From assembly GCF_949987515.2 (NCBI RefSeq), contig NC_082699.1:76945281-77009280 (forward strand): a stretch of DNA of 64,000 nucleotides, given 5' to 3'. The DNA is from Delphinus delphis (Eukaryota > Chordata > Mammalia > Artiodactyla > Delphinidae). Position 1 is the stretch's first letter; each line of letters opens with the position of its first letter. The translations under genes and the position numbers were made by a program. Below, in pieces: positions 30,690-41,510 of the stretch. A model generated the notes under the pieces. That model saw only the letters and a program-made list of their open reading frames with translations. It was not told the origin of the DNA and did not search any database.

Positions 30690-32675
30690 TGCACTTTGGT
30701 GAAACAAAATCACATGAAAACAGCTAGAGTGAAAGAGACTTTCGCTTCCAGCCAAGGAACGACAGGGACAAGTTTACCCTCCCCCAGCACAACGCGGCAC
30801 AACAAAAACTCTGGACAGAAGGCATGAAACCATGGTTTTCAACACGCTGATCATTAAGCAACAAAGCACAGTGACCCCTGAGAGATGAAGTGAGCCTACG
30901 ATAGGCTTACTGCCTGGAGAGGTTTCTGGGTCAGGACACAGGGAATGGGGACCTTAGGGGGACCCTGAAGATCCTGTGAGTTGAGAAGACGGAGCTGAGA
31001 GTCCAGGGAAGTGAAGGCAGCTGGAGCTTATCGGACAGAACGCTGGCGAGAAGACAGCAAGGGCAAGCGAGAGACTGCGGAGGTCCAGGGGGGCCCCTAA
31101 GGAGTCAGCAACATCCCGAAAGTACCCAAGGCTGGGGAAAGGAGCACCTAAAAGGCTCGTAGGAAGAAGTGTCTGTTGCTCACATAGACCCAGGAACAAG
31201 ACCTGTTCCCACCTGTCAGACAACAAAACGTCAGAATTCATAAGGTGTTAGCCTGGTTGGAAAGTCCTTGCCTTCGTAGTGGGGGAAAATTAGCCCCAGA
31301 CTAAACGCTGTTCTGGTCTTGCCTAAAAGGTCTTGAGAGCAAAAACCTAGATGATATAACCTTCTCTAAGTAATAAAACTGTGTCCTAGCATCTCAAGAG
31401 TATTTATATCCTGCACCCGAAAAGGCAAAATTGATCATGTTTGCCACCCAATGGAAGATTACTAGGCATTCAAAGAAGCAGGAAAGTATGACTCACAATG
31501 AGAAGAAAAAAAACCCAACAATCCAAACACGTCCAGAACTAACACCAGAATTAGCAAATGAGGATGTTAAAACAATCGTAATAATCCCAGATGTTCAAAA
31601 AGTTAAGCAATGACATGGAAGGTACAAAAGAGACCCAATTCAAACTTCTATTGATGAAATGTACAATATCTGAGATGAAAATAGACAGGATGGACTTCAC
31701 AGCAGACTACACGGCAGAAGAAAGAAATAAGTGTACTTGTAGGCACAGCAATAGAAAAGATCCAAAGTGAGATATGCAGATTAAGAAGTTTCCAGAAAGA
31801 AGAGCATTGGTAAGTTCTTGGAAAATTTCAAGTGGCCAAACCTATCCGCAGTTGGCGTCCCCTGAAGGAGAGGAGCATATGGAGGGACACAGAAGAAGCA
31901 AATGAGAAACAATGGCCAGTTTCTTCCCAAAACTGGTAAAAACGATGAACTCCAAGACCCAAGAAGCCAAACAAGCACAAGCACGAGAAACAGGAAGCAA
32001 ACGACACCAAGGCGCACTATAATCGTACTGCTCAAGCCCAGTGATAAAGAGAAGAATTCTTAAAAGCAGCCAGAGAACAAATGCTACATCTAGAGGAACA
32101 AAGGTAAGGATGACAGTGGTTTCTCACCAGAAACAATGTAAAGGAGGAGACGCTGCAGCAACATCCTAAATGCTGGGTGGGCTGGCACGCGGAACTGCTA
32201 AGCTAGAATTCGAAACCAGGTAGAAAACAACTTTTTCAAAAACTAAGGTGAAGGCAAAGACTTTCTCAGAAAAACAGAGAGCAGAAAGAATTTAGCAGAA
32301 ACAGACCTGCATTTTCAGAACGCTAAAACAGTCTTCCAAGTACAAAGAAAATACCAGATGGAGACGTGGATTGATAAGAAACAAAGGCACAGGAAAAGGT
32401 AACTACATGGGTAAATAGATAAGATTTTGTTTTTATTGAAAACTCTATAAAACAATAAAAATGTTTTGTGGAGTTTATAATTTATATACAAATAGGATGC
32501 ATGATAATAGTGGTATTAAAACTCAGAGAGGAGAATTGGCACTATGCTATTATAAGGTCCTTGAAGTATATATAAAGTTTATAATGTCACTTTAAGATAA
32601 GCTAAAGATGTATACTATAAACCCTAAACCAGCCACTAACATAACACAGTAAAAGGGTCATAGTTTTAGCCAAAA
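30690..32675 (+). mobile_element. Old L1 LINE, 5' half (5' UTR and ORF1 remnant)
   Basis: The left half of a split L1M-group element. It carries L1 5' landmarks such as 'cttgccttcgtagtggggga', a diverged 'gtcttgcctaaaaggtcttgagagcaaaaacc', and 'accagaattagcaaatgagg' before the ORF1 coiled-coil-type region (about 31540-31760). The decayed ORF1 C-terminal domain is visible at about 32050-32340, with 'ttcttaaaagcagccagaga', 'aggaacaaaggtaaggatga' and 'aaggtgaaggcaaagacttt' as landmarks. Stops and frameshifts are spread throughout, so no protein is made. The spacer after ORF1 (to about 32675) is cut by a younger L1, and the element resumes at about 34723. The 5' boundary is approximate. Confidence 0.75.
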
Positions 32676-34722
32676 GAGGAGGTAAACTGTCTGTTCACAG
32701 ACGACACGATCATATGTAGAAAATCCAAAGAAACCAACGAAAAAACCTCCTGGAACCAAGTGACTATAGCTAGGTTGGAGGATACAAGGTAAACATACAA
32801 ACGTCAATTAGCACCCCCCCAAAATGAAATACTTAGATAGAAATCTAACAAAATATGTTTAAGATCTATGTGAGGAAATGAACAAAACTCTGATGAAAGT
32901 AAACAAAGTAATAATAAATATATAGAGAGATATTCCATGTTTGTGAATAGACTCAATATTGTCAAGATGTCAGTTTTTCCCAACCTGATTTATAGAGTCA
33001 CTGCAATCAAAATCCCAGAAGGTAATTTTGCGGACATTGGCAAACTGATTCTAAAGTTTATACCGAGTGGCAAAAACAAACAAAAAACCCAAAGACAGAA
33101 TAGCCAACACAATATTGAAGGAAAAGAACAAATCTGAAGAATTGACACTACCTGACTTCAAGACTTACTAAAAGCTACAGTAATTAAGACAGTGTAGTAT
33201 CAGTGAAGGAACAGACAAACAGATCAATGAAAAGACTACAGAGCCCAGAAATAGATCCAGGTAAATATAGTCCACCAATCTTTGACAAAGGAACAAAAGC
33301 AATACAATGGAGAAAAGACAGTCTTTTCAACAAATGGTGCTGGAACAACTGGACATCCACATGCCAAAAAAAAAAAAAAAAGGATCTAGGCACAGACCTT
33401 ATACCCTTCACAGAAATTCGATTAAAATGGATCACGTAAATACAAAATGTAAAACTATACAATTTCTAGAAGATAACATAAGAGAAAAATCTAGATGACC
33501 TTGGGTATGGTGATAAATTTTAAAATACATCAAAGGCACTATCCATAAGATAAAGAATTGGTAAGCTGGAATGCATTAAAATGAAAAACTCCTCTCTGCA
33601 GAAGACACCATCAAGGGAATGAGAAGACAAAACCTGGGATAAAATATTTGCAGAACACATATCTCGTAGAAGACTGTTATCTAAAATATACAAAGAACCC
33701 TTAAAACTCAATGATAAGAAAACAAACAACTCAAAAAACATGCAAAAGACCTGAACCGACATCTCACCAGAGAAGACAACATTTGGCAAATAAGCATATA
33801 AAAAGATGCTCAACGTCATATGTCATTAGGGAATTGCAATTTAAAACAAGATACAGCTACATACCTGTTAAAACACCCAAATTCTAAAGCACTGACAACA
33901 CCAAATGATGATGAGAATATGGAGCGACTGGAATGCTCACTCACTGCTGATAGGAATGCAAAATGGACAATCATTTTGGAGGACAGTTTGGTGAATTCTT
34001 ACAAAAGTAAACTCTTACCATATGATCCAATAATCATGCCCTTTGTTATTTACCCAAATGATGTGAAAACGTATGTCCAAAGAAAACCTGCATGTGGGTG
34101 TTTACAGCAGCTTTATTCACAAGTGCCAAAACTTGGAAGTGACCAAGATGCCCTTTCGTGCGTGAATGCATAAATAAGCTGTGGTCCATCCAGACAATGG
34201 AATATTATCCAGCACTGAAAAGAAATGAGCTATCATGCCATGAAAAGATACGGGGGACACTTAAATGAATATTACTAAGTGAAAGAAGCCAATCTGAAAA
34301 GGCTACATACCATATGATTCCAACTACATGACGTTCTGGAAAAGGCAGAACCATGGAGACAGTAAAAAGATCAGCAGTTGTCACGAGTCTTGGGGGAGGT
34401 GAACAGGTGGAGCACAGAAGATTTTCAGGGCACTGAAAATATTCTTTCCGTAGGATACTCTAACAGCGGATATATGTCATTATACATTTGCCAAAATCCA
34501 CAGAATGAACCACACCAAAACTGAATCCTAATGTAAACTGTAGATTCTGGGTAATATTCAAGTGTCAGCGTAGGTTCATTGATTGTGACGAATGTACCAC
34601 TCTGGTGGGGGATATTGACAATGGGGAAGACTGTGGGATGGTGGGTATATAGGAACTCTCTGTACTTTCCACTCAATGTTGCTGTGAACCTAAAACTGTT
34701 GTAAAAAATAAAATCTACTTTT
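32676..34722 (+). mobile_element. Younger 5'-truncated L1 inserted in the older L1
   Basis: This element begins inside ORF2. The reverse-transcriptase catalytic region is visible as decoded residues FTDD at 32694-32705 (the family has FADD). ORF2 C-terminal landmarks follow: 'aatagactcaatattgtcaa' (32945), 'gacttcaagacttactaaaa' (33156), 'aggaacaaaagcaatacaat' (33289), an A-run at 33366-33380, and 'tagaagactgttatctaaaa'. A 3' UTR and an AATAAA signal at 34707-34712 complete it. Length is about 2.05 kb. Many stops show it is inactive. It interrupts the host L1 in the spacer between ORF1 and ORF2; the two host halves meet in consensus order across it, with only a short T/A-rich overlap at the junctions. 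Confidence 0.75.
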
Positions 34723-36015
34723 AAAAATGGAATCATAAAAATACTTAACAAATCCAAAGGAAGTCAGTAAAATAGGAAAATGGAACAAAGAACAGTTGGA
34801 ATAGACAGACAGCAAACAGAATACCACAGGCTTAAGGCTAAACTTAATAATAATCACATTCAACGTTAATAGACTAAATGTAAATGGACCCAAATAAAAG
34901 GCAGAGATTGCCAGGATAAAAGCAAAATAAAACCAAACTAAACAAGACCTAACCATATGTTGCTTAAAAGAAATGTGCTTTAAATACAAAGAAACAGATA
35001 CACTGAAATTGAAAGTATGGAAAAAGGTATATCATGAAATCACTAATGGAAAAGCGGCTGGGGTGGCTATGTTAATATCAGTGCAAGTGATATTATGAAG
35101 TTATGAATGTTATTTCACAGTTATAAAGGGGTCAATTCATGAAAAGGACTTAAGAATCCTAAATGTTTATGTATTGATACCTAGTAACAGAGCTTCAGAG
35201 TTTGTAAAGTAAAATCTGATAGAGCTGCCAATAGAAACAGCAAAATCCACAATTACAGGTGTGTACTTCAATACCTCTTTCTCAATAATTGATACGACAA
35301 GTGAACAGAAAATCAGCCGAGGCATAAAAGACTTGAACAACACTGTCAATAACTTGACCTAATTAACATTTCTAGAGCACACTGCCCAAACGGAACATAC
35401 ATTACTTTCAGGTGCACATGAAATATTTACCAGTACAGACCATATTCCCAACTGTAAGTTTAAGAAGACTGTCATACAAAGTATATTCTCTGACAACAAT
35501 GGTATTATATTAGCATTTAATAACAGAAAGAGATCTGGAAAATCCCCAACTATTTAGAAACTAAACAACACACTTCCAAATAACCCTCAGGTCAAGAAAG
35601 AAATTAAATGGGAAATTAGAAATTATTTTGAACTGAGTGAAAATGGAAACATCGCAAAATTTGTGAGATGTCAATAAAGCAATGCTTACTGGAAATTTAT
35701 AGCACTAAACACCTATTAGAGGAAAAGAAAAATCTCAAATTTAGGATTTCAGCTTCCACACTAAGAGATTAGAAACAGGAGAACAAATTAAATCCAAAGT
35801 AAAAAAAAAAAAGGAAGGAAACAGACAGCAAAGTGGAAATCCATGAAATGGAAAACAGGAAATCAATGGAGAAAATCGATGAAACCGAAAGCTGGTTCTT
35901 TGAGAAGCTCAATAGAATTAGTAAACCTCTAGCCACACTGATCAGGAAAAAAACAGAGAAAATGCAAATGATCAGTATCAGGAATGAGAAGGGTGAAAAG
36001 ATGAACAAACACCTA
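34723..36015 (+). mobile_element. Old L1 LINE, 3' continuation (ORF2 endonuclease part)
   Basis: The host element resumes at 'aaaaatggaatcataaaaat'. The start of ORF2 is recognisable at about 34835, with the endonuclease-domain N-terminus read from 'taatagactaaatgtaaatg', 'aaaggcagagattgccagga' and 'gctggggtggctatgttaat' (about 35053). 'aaggggtcaattcatgaaaa' and 'ctagtaacagagcttcagag' follow. The later ORF2 section ending in 'atcagtatcaggaatgagaa' (about 35971) lies before the RT core. The RT core and C-terminus are missing. Degraded, no protein. Confidence 0.75.
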
Positions 36016-36514
36016 TCACGTGACCCAACAGCTCCACTCCTAGGCTGTGACGCCACATAAATGAAAGCGCACGTCCGTCCGTACAAAGACTTTCACATGA
36101 ATGGCTGTGGCCGCTTTCTTTTTAACAGCTCCAAGCTGGAAGCAAACCAAGTGTCTATGAAGTGAGCAGATAAGGAGTGTACGTAAGTGCATCTGATGGG
36201 ACGCCGCCCAGCCACAGAAACGAGCAAGCTACCGATGTACACAACATGGCGGAATCTCGACACGGTTATCCTGGATGAAAGAAGCCAGTCTCAAGGGAGT
36301 ACGTAGTGCAAGAGTCCACTTGTATGGAACTAACCTACAGTGACAGAAAGCAGATCAGCGATGGGAGGGCCGGTGAGGGGCGGGGGGGCCAGAGACGAGG
36401 CATTCTAGGAGCAAGAGGCAACTCGGGGGGACGATGGCTCCACCAGCGCATACACTTGTACACTTTAGATATGTTTAGTTTGCTGTGTGTCAACTGGACC
36501 TCAACAAAGCTGCT
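36016..36514 (+). mobile_element. L1 LINE 3' end segment
   Basis: 'ctcctaggctgtgacgcc', 'ttttaacagctccaagctgg', 'ggatgaaagaagccagtctc', 'gatcagcgatgggagggccg' and the terminal 'acacttgtacactttagata' plus 'ctcaacaaagctgct' give an L1 3' UTR in order. It follows the endonuclease-side fragment with the rest of ORF2 absent. It is either the same old L1 after a large internal deletion, or a separate 3'-end insertion next to it. Confidence 0.7.
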
Positions 36515-36516
36515 CA

Positions 36517-36750
36517 GGGCTTCCCTGGTGGCGCAGTGGTTGAGAGTCCGCCTGCCGATGCAGGGGACGCGGGTTCGTGCCCCGGTCCGGGAAGATCCCA
36601 CATGCCGCGGAGTGGCTGGGCCCGTGAGCCATGGCCGCTGAGCCTGCGCGTCCGGAGCCTGTGCTCCGCAACGGGAGAGGCTGCAACAGTGAGAGGCCTG
36701 TGTACCGCAAAATAAACAAACAAACAAACAAAAAAACCAAAACAACAACA
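36517..36750 (+). mobile_element. CHR-family tRNA-derived SINE (young, cetacean)
   Basis: The body starts 'gggcttccctggtggcgcag' and continues with the B-box 'ggttcgtgccc' and a unique part ending 'gaggcctgtgtaccgc'. An A-rich tail with (caaa)n units follows. A target-site duplication AACAAAGCTGCT flanks it at 36503-36514 and 36755-36766, which fixes the insertion into the end of the L1. The body differs from the copy at 45548-45765 at only about five positions in about 190, mostly CpG-type changes. This sequence class is the main marker that the genome is cetacean. Confidence 0.93.
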
Positions 36751-36769
36751 AAAAAACAAAGCTGCTTAA

Positions 36770-37617
36770 AATCCGGAAACTGACTCAACCAGGGTGCACT
36801 GGAAGGCCACGGCTCTTCCATGCAGAGCACTGAAGTGACGGGGTGAGTACAGTCACAGCCTGGGGGAACGTCTAGTCACTGCTTAATGGAAGTTTGAGGA
36901 GGAAAACTCTGGTTCAGAGTGACTGAGCTGCTTCACGTCTGTGTTACAGCCCACGCAGAGAGGGGAGAGGGGTACCAGCCATTGGCTGGGCCCCGCCGGG
37001 CACGTGGCTGTCAGGAGTGTCTTCCATCTCATCACAGCCCCAAAGCAGAGCTACTGGGCCCACTCTGACGATGAGGACCTTGGTTCTGAGCCGACTTCTT
37101 CCCTGCGGTCTCACTGTCAACCCCCAAAACAGGAAAGGGCCTTGCTGAAAACTGCAGTGTGGGTGGATCAGGTCAAAGACGCTGATACGTGTCTAAGTTT
37201 TTTTCTAAACCTTGACCAGGTTAACACCTAAGAATTGGTGACTGTTTAATGTCCACTTTAAATTTATTTTTCAAATCAATTCCGTTGTAGTTCAAGCTGT
37301 GAATCTAACACTTCCCTGCCTGTTTGCGCCTGCGCCAGTTCCCGCCCAGGGACCCCTGTATGTTGGCCGGGCCCCACAGGAAAGCTGCTCTGAGGTGTGA
37401 CTGGGAGTGACCTGTGACCCCGTGGCTGGGCCTTAAGGTTGGCTGGTAACGTGGGGATGACACCTGGACGCTGCCTCGCTCCCAGGGCTACTGTCAGCCC
37501 CACAGTAGCAGGGAGCAGACGAGCTCTGGAAGGCACAGAGGGCTGCTCAGAAGTGAGAGGGGGACCCACCTGCAGTGGGCACTGCCCCCATCCCCACGGG
37601 GTTCCCCTTTGCTGCCA
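36770..37617. other. Unique DNA, no gene seen
   Basis: An AT-rich patch at about 37195-37300 ('tgtttaatgtccactttaaa', 'tttatttttcaaatcaattc') has no recognised repeat. It could be a non-coding element. The remainder is unremarkable. Confidence 0.45.
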
Positions 37618-37745
37618 ACCCACTCCCAGGTGCAACACAGGGCACTGGACTCAGAGTCAGGCAGCCCAGTTCCAGCCGGGTCCAGCCCTCCGGGCCGAGT
37701 GACCCGACAAGCCGCTCCCCGTCCTTGAGCCGCACTGTGGTGATG
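37618..37745 (+). repeat. MIR SINE
   Basis: 'gggcactggactcagagtca', 'ggcagcccagttccagccgg', 'tgacccgacaagccgctccc' and 'cgtccttgagccgcactgtg' follow + strand MIR order. Diverged. Confidence 0.55.
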
Positions 37746-38294
37746 TATGCGTGGGCACCAGACAGGACAGCGCCACCCAATCTCAGACGCAGGTGCCCCT
37801 CACCGAGCCTGGTGGGCAGAGGAGCCTCGGCAAACGCCCCCTCCCCCCAGCCCCTCCTGCAGGCCCCCCCCCCCCCCCCGCCGGTGGCCACCGGGCGTGC
37901 TGCAGGAGGGCCGGGGTGGTGGGTTAATTTAAAATTTAACTTGCTTTGCTTTTCCCACCGGGAAAAGATGTGGGAACAGGTTTCTAAAAATAGCCTGGCC
38001 TGTCAGAACTGTTAACCATCAGGCTGGGCAGAGACGCCGGGCTGCTGGGGAAGGAGCGGCGAGGACTCCCAGCTCCAGGCCTCCCGCTGCTGGCCAGTGG
38101 GCAGCGCGCTGTCCTGGGGCCGAGACCACCCCTCAGGGAGGCCGGGGGGACCTGCCCTGCCGCGGGCACTTCCAGACAACCACCACCGTGGAGGTAACAG
38201 CAAGTACCACCCGAGTCAAACGCTTCCCCCTGTGCTGCCCGGCCAGGGACGCATGCTTTACGCGCTCTCCCTCGCTCCCCCTCACAGGCCTACA
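37746..38294. other. GC-rich unique DNA with a C run, no gene seen
   Basis: A C homopolymer lies at 37864-37879. A short AT-rich patch 'ttaatttaaaatttaacttg' lies at about 37923-37942. No exon is supported. Confidence 0.5.
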
Positions 38295-38370
38295 AGGACC
38301 CCACCTTCATCGGAGCAGACAGAGGCTCAGAGACACTGGGGGCAGGCTGGAACCCAGCTGGACTGAGGCG
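38295..38370 (-). repeat. MIR SINE fragment
   Basis: 'agacagaggctcagagacac' and 'gggggcaggctggaacccag' on the + strand fit a reverse MIR. Confidence 0.45.
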
Positions 38371-39414
38371 GAGTGACCGCAAACCCAGCCCGTCTGTGAG
38401 GTCTGTGGTCACTGGTAGCGATGCCTCCCGTGTACCAGGGTCCCTGGAGCTTGTGGAAATGGGTTCTGGCACCCCCCAAAGGTCCTGGGGTGCCTGTGGA
38501 CACTCCAGCCTGGGCCTAGGCTCCATCTGCTACCCACCTTCCTTTCTGGGGAAAGAACAGACCCGGCAGAGAGGGGAGTGGGAAGAGAGGGAAGGAAACC
38601 CAGGGCGGCTTCAAACCGCTGAGCCTAAAGGCAGAGCTCACGGCCCACGGCACCCGCCCAACACAAGGTCAACCCACCACGTTTCTGAGCAGACAAACCC
38701 ACAGATCGCACCCAGGCTGCCTGCCTCCTGGGGGCGCTGACCCCGGGCTCTGCAAGGGACACAACTAGACCTGGGGGCCCCTGTGCCAGCAGTCTTGGGT
38801 CAGAGCAGAAGGATTTGGAAGAGAAGTCCAAGTGAAGGGCGCCTTGTTTTAAAAGAGCCAAAAGACAAACACCTGAGTGTCTCTAATACGAGAAACTGTC
38901 TCTACACTAAGAGGCAAATAAATCCCGGGAGTCAGGAGAGCGGCGCAGCTAAGATCATCAGCGTGGACATTAATCCGAACGTCGCGAAATGGCCAAAGTG
39001 CGCCAGAAGCACGGAGTCCGCGGCTCTCACCTGGGAAAGCGCAGGGCTCGCTTGAGCACTGGTTCCCCACACCCCCCTCCTCTCTCCCCTCCAGGTGGGC
39101 GCCTCAGCTGGAGGGGAGACCCACGGAGGTGAGAGCCCAGGACCGTAGGAGCGCTGTGCCGCCCTCAGGGAGCTGGGGTGCTCTGGGTGAGGTCACAGTC
39201 TCCCCCGCCCGCCCCCCAGGCTGGCTGGGGGCCGGCGGAGGTGGCCGGGCTGCGCGCGCTGCCCAAGTCCACGGGGCCCTCACCTGCCCTGCCCTCACAC
39301 ACTTGTTCACACTTGGCCTCATCATCCCCAGGCTGTTTGAATTTTAGCCCAGCTGAGCCCCACTTCAAAACGGGGGAGGCTGTGTGTCTCACTGAGGGCC
39401 TCCTAGAGGCCCCA
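38371..39414. other. GC-rich unique DNA, no gene seen
   Basis: No exon or named repeat. An AT-richer, CpG-containing stretch near 38880-39000 (including 'cattaatccgaacgtcgcga') is unique by eye. Confidence 0.5.
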
Positions 39415-39540
39415 CACTTCGTGTCTGTCATCTCACGTGACCTGGAAGCACGTCTGCGTGATCAGGATCCTCGGTGGCCAGAGACGGAGGCGAGAGGTGA
39501 GTCAGTACCATGCCACAGCTCACCCAGCTTGGGGGGAGGG
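39415..39540 (-). repeat. Possible MIR SINE fragment
   Basis: 'gtctgtcatctcacgtgacc', 'tcaggatcctcggtggccag' and 'agacggaggcgagaggtgag' loosely follow a reverse MIR. Low certainty. Confidence 0.35.
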
Positions 39541-39829
39541 CGGTGCTGGGGGTGATGGCCCCGGACCTCCCCCTTTTGACCGTGCACGTGGCCTCCTGCC
39601 CTGGCCGGACACAGCACATGCTCCTGGCTATTTGCTCCCTGGTGTCCGGGGCTGGGATAAAAGGCAAGCACACCTCTGACCCTGAACCACAGGGAGGCAG
39701 GCGATGGTGGGTGGCAGAGGTTAGCAAAACGGAGAGAACCGTGTTGATGGGGGAGGACGGAAAGGTAGCCTTGTTGAGGGAGAGCTCGTCCATTTTGCTA
39801 ACGGGCCTCAACTGGAACACTGAAGCGGG
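39541..39829. other. Unique DNA, no gene seen
   Basis: A 191-codon + frame starts near here and runs to 40085, crossing the AT-rich island. It shows no domain and I do not call it a gene. Confidence 0.45.
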
Positions 39830-40290
39830 TAATCTGATTAAGGAGGGCTTGGCCCGGGCCGTCCCCGCTTCCTCCCCTCGGCGCCCCTCCCGCCGCAGGC
39901 AGCACATTTGGTATGGATCATCTTTCTCGGTAATGGGGTTATTCGGGGCCTGGCCGGGCTGGGGAACATTACGACGTGTCGCCACTGAACTGGGACAGCA
40001 GGTGCTTGTCGATGCATCTGTGGAAAATGCTCGCAGCACAATCTCTGCATCAGGACACACACGGGCAAGGACACTGGGAAATTGAATCTTATTACTAATT
40101 AATGGCTTTAATGCCTATGATTAGGCCTCAAACACACTCTATTTTCCCAAAGATAAGGTTAGCCCTGTTTGAACCAGGAACCCAAGAGCTCTGCTAACGC
40201 TGACGCGAGAGAGCTCAGCTCCGCTAATCAAATTCAGACGTTCCGAATCGACCGCCTAGATTTTCAAAACTGTGACCTGAGAATAAATGA
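39830..40290. promoter_or_regulatory. Candidate conserved element with homeodomain and GATA motifs
   Basis: A mixed GC/AT unique segment whose core (about 40080-40165) is sharply AT-rich. It contains 'cttattactaattaatggct', 'tttaatgcctatgattaggc' and a GATA consensus AGATAAGG at 40151-40158. Upstream is 'cgggtaatctgattaagg' (39827-39844). No repeat family matches and no exon is evident. This composition is typical of developmental enhancers, but function and conservation are untested. Confidence 0.4.
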
Positions 40291-41354
40291 CACCAGGAGG
40301 CCTGCTTTGTTCTCCAGCAAGAGGTGCCACGTGGGGAGAGCGAAGGAGCCGGGGAGGGGGTGCAAAGGCCCGGGAGCCAAGACTCACTGAGCGCCACCGG
40401 TGGACAGGCCCCACCGCCAGGGCGCGGGGAGCACAGAGCGAGGGTTCTAGACACGGGACGGCTCTGCCTGCCCCCACCCTGGGACATGCTAATGTCTAGA
40501 GACAGTTCCGGTTGTCGCACCTGGGGGAGGGGTGCCGTGGGCATCCGGTGCGTGGAGGCCACAGTGCGCGGGACGGCCGACAAAGACACGCATGGCTCCG
40601 TACGTCCACAGCGCCCAGGTGGGCAGCCCTCGCCACAGGAGATGGACACGGGGCTTGGAGGAGGGCAGCAACACACCCTGCGAGAAAGGGGTCTCCAACC
40701 TTCGGGGGCTGCCCGTCAGTGTCTCCAGCGGGCCAGCCACAGGCACCCTCTGCAACCTGTGTGCATGCACACCCACAGGCACACATGCTCACGTGTGGTG
40801 ACGTGCATGTGTCGGACAGACAGCAAGGTGCCACGGCCCCTGAGCAGAGCAGCGGTCTGCTGGCAGGAACCTGGACGCGGGGCCTGGCCACAGCGGCCCT
40901 GCTTCTCCTGTGAAGATGCCCCACTCCAGACCCCCAAGGGAGCAAGTGCTCGGCACATCGGCACCCACTTGGGAGGTGCAGGACCTCAATGGATGCAGGC
41001 CTGGGCCCCACCTCCTGCTGCACAGTGCCCTGCAGAGCGGACATCCAAAGGCCAACGAGGGTGGGCCTCTGCCGGTACCACCTCTGAGGCAAAGTCACAC
41101 TGTTTGGTGGGACTTTAAATTCTATTCGTCCAGAGTCGACAATCAACAGCAGTTGAATAAAACCATCATTCACGGGAAAGCAGAGCGACAAAGGGCTTCC
41201 TTGGGCCGTTGTGTGTCAGGGGGACAGGAGCTGGCTGTTGGCAGGGCAGCTCTGGGCAGTCTCAGAGCCAACAGGACAGGCTTGCTGGCCAAATGACTCA
41301 CTGGGTCTGGCTCTGCAGTGTGCGGCACGCCCAGCCGGGGGTCCAAGGCAGCCA
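40291..41354. other. GC-rich unique DNA, no gene seen
   Basis: Frames of 264 codons (+) and 231 codons (-) overlap here, which is the mark of stop-poor composition. A short AT-rich patch lies at about 41100-41175. No repeat is recognised. Confidence 0.5.
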
Positions 41355-41510
41355 GGCTGTCAGGGGCGAAGGAGCCAGGTTCAAAACCAGCCTGTGCCAC
41401 TTACTAGGCTGTGTGCCCTGGGCGAGACGCTTAACTCCTCTGAGCCTTGGTTTCCTCCCCTTTTAAAATGGGTCAAAATCCCCACCTCCTAAGGAAGTGG
41501 GGCGATGGCC
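41355..41510 (+). repeat. MIR SINE, well preserved
   Basis: 'gagccaggttcaaaaccagc', 'ctgtgccacttactaggctg', 'tgtgccctgggcgagacgct', 'taactcctctgagccttggt' and 'ttcctccccttttaaaatgg' follow in order. This is one of the clearest MIR copies here. Confidence 0.9.

Noticed and set aside
33820..34173. 117-codon + strand frame that looks protein-like
   Set aside because: It is a stretch of decayed L1 ORF2/3' end with stops on both sides and not a host gene.
36540..36590. tRNA-like A and B boxes
   Set aside because: They belong to the tRNA-derived head of the CHR SINE and do not fold into a complete tRNA gene.
36485..36715. Similar peptide-like frames repeated at 36.5 kb and 45.6 kb
   Set aside because: They are translations of the two CHR SINE copies and not a duplicated gene.
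40324..41191. Overlapping frames of 264 codons (+) and 231 codons (-)
   Set aside because: Two long frames on opposite strands of the same DNA is the expected chance pattern here, and neither has a domain.
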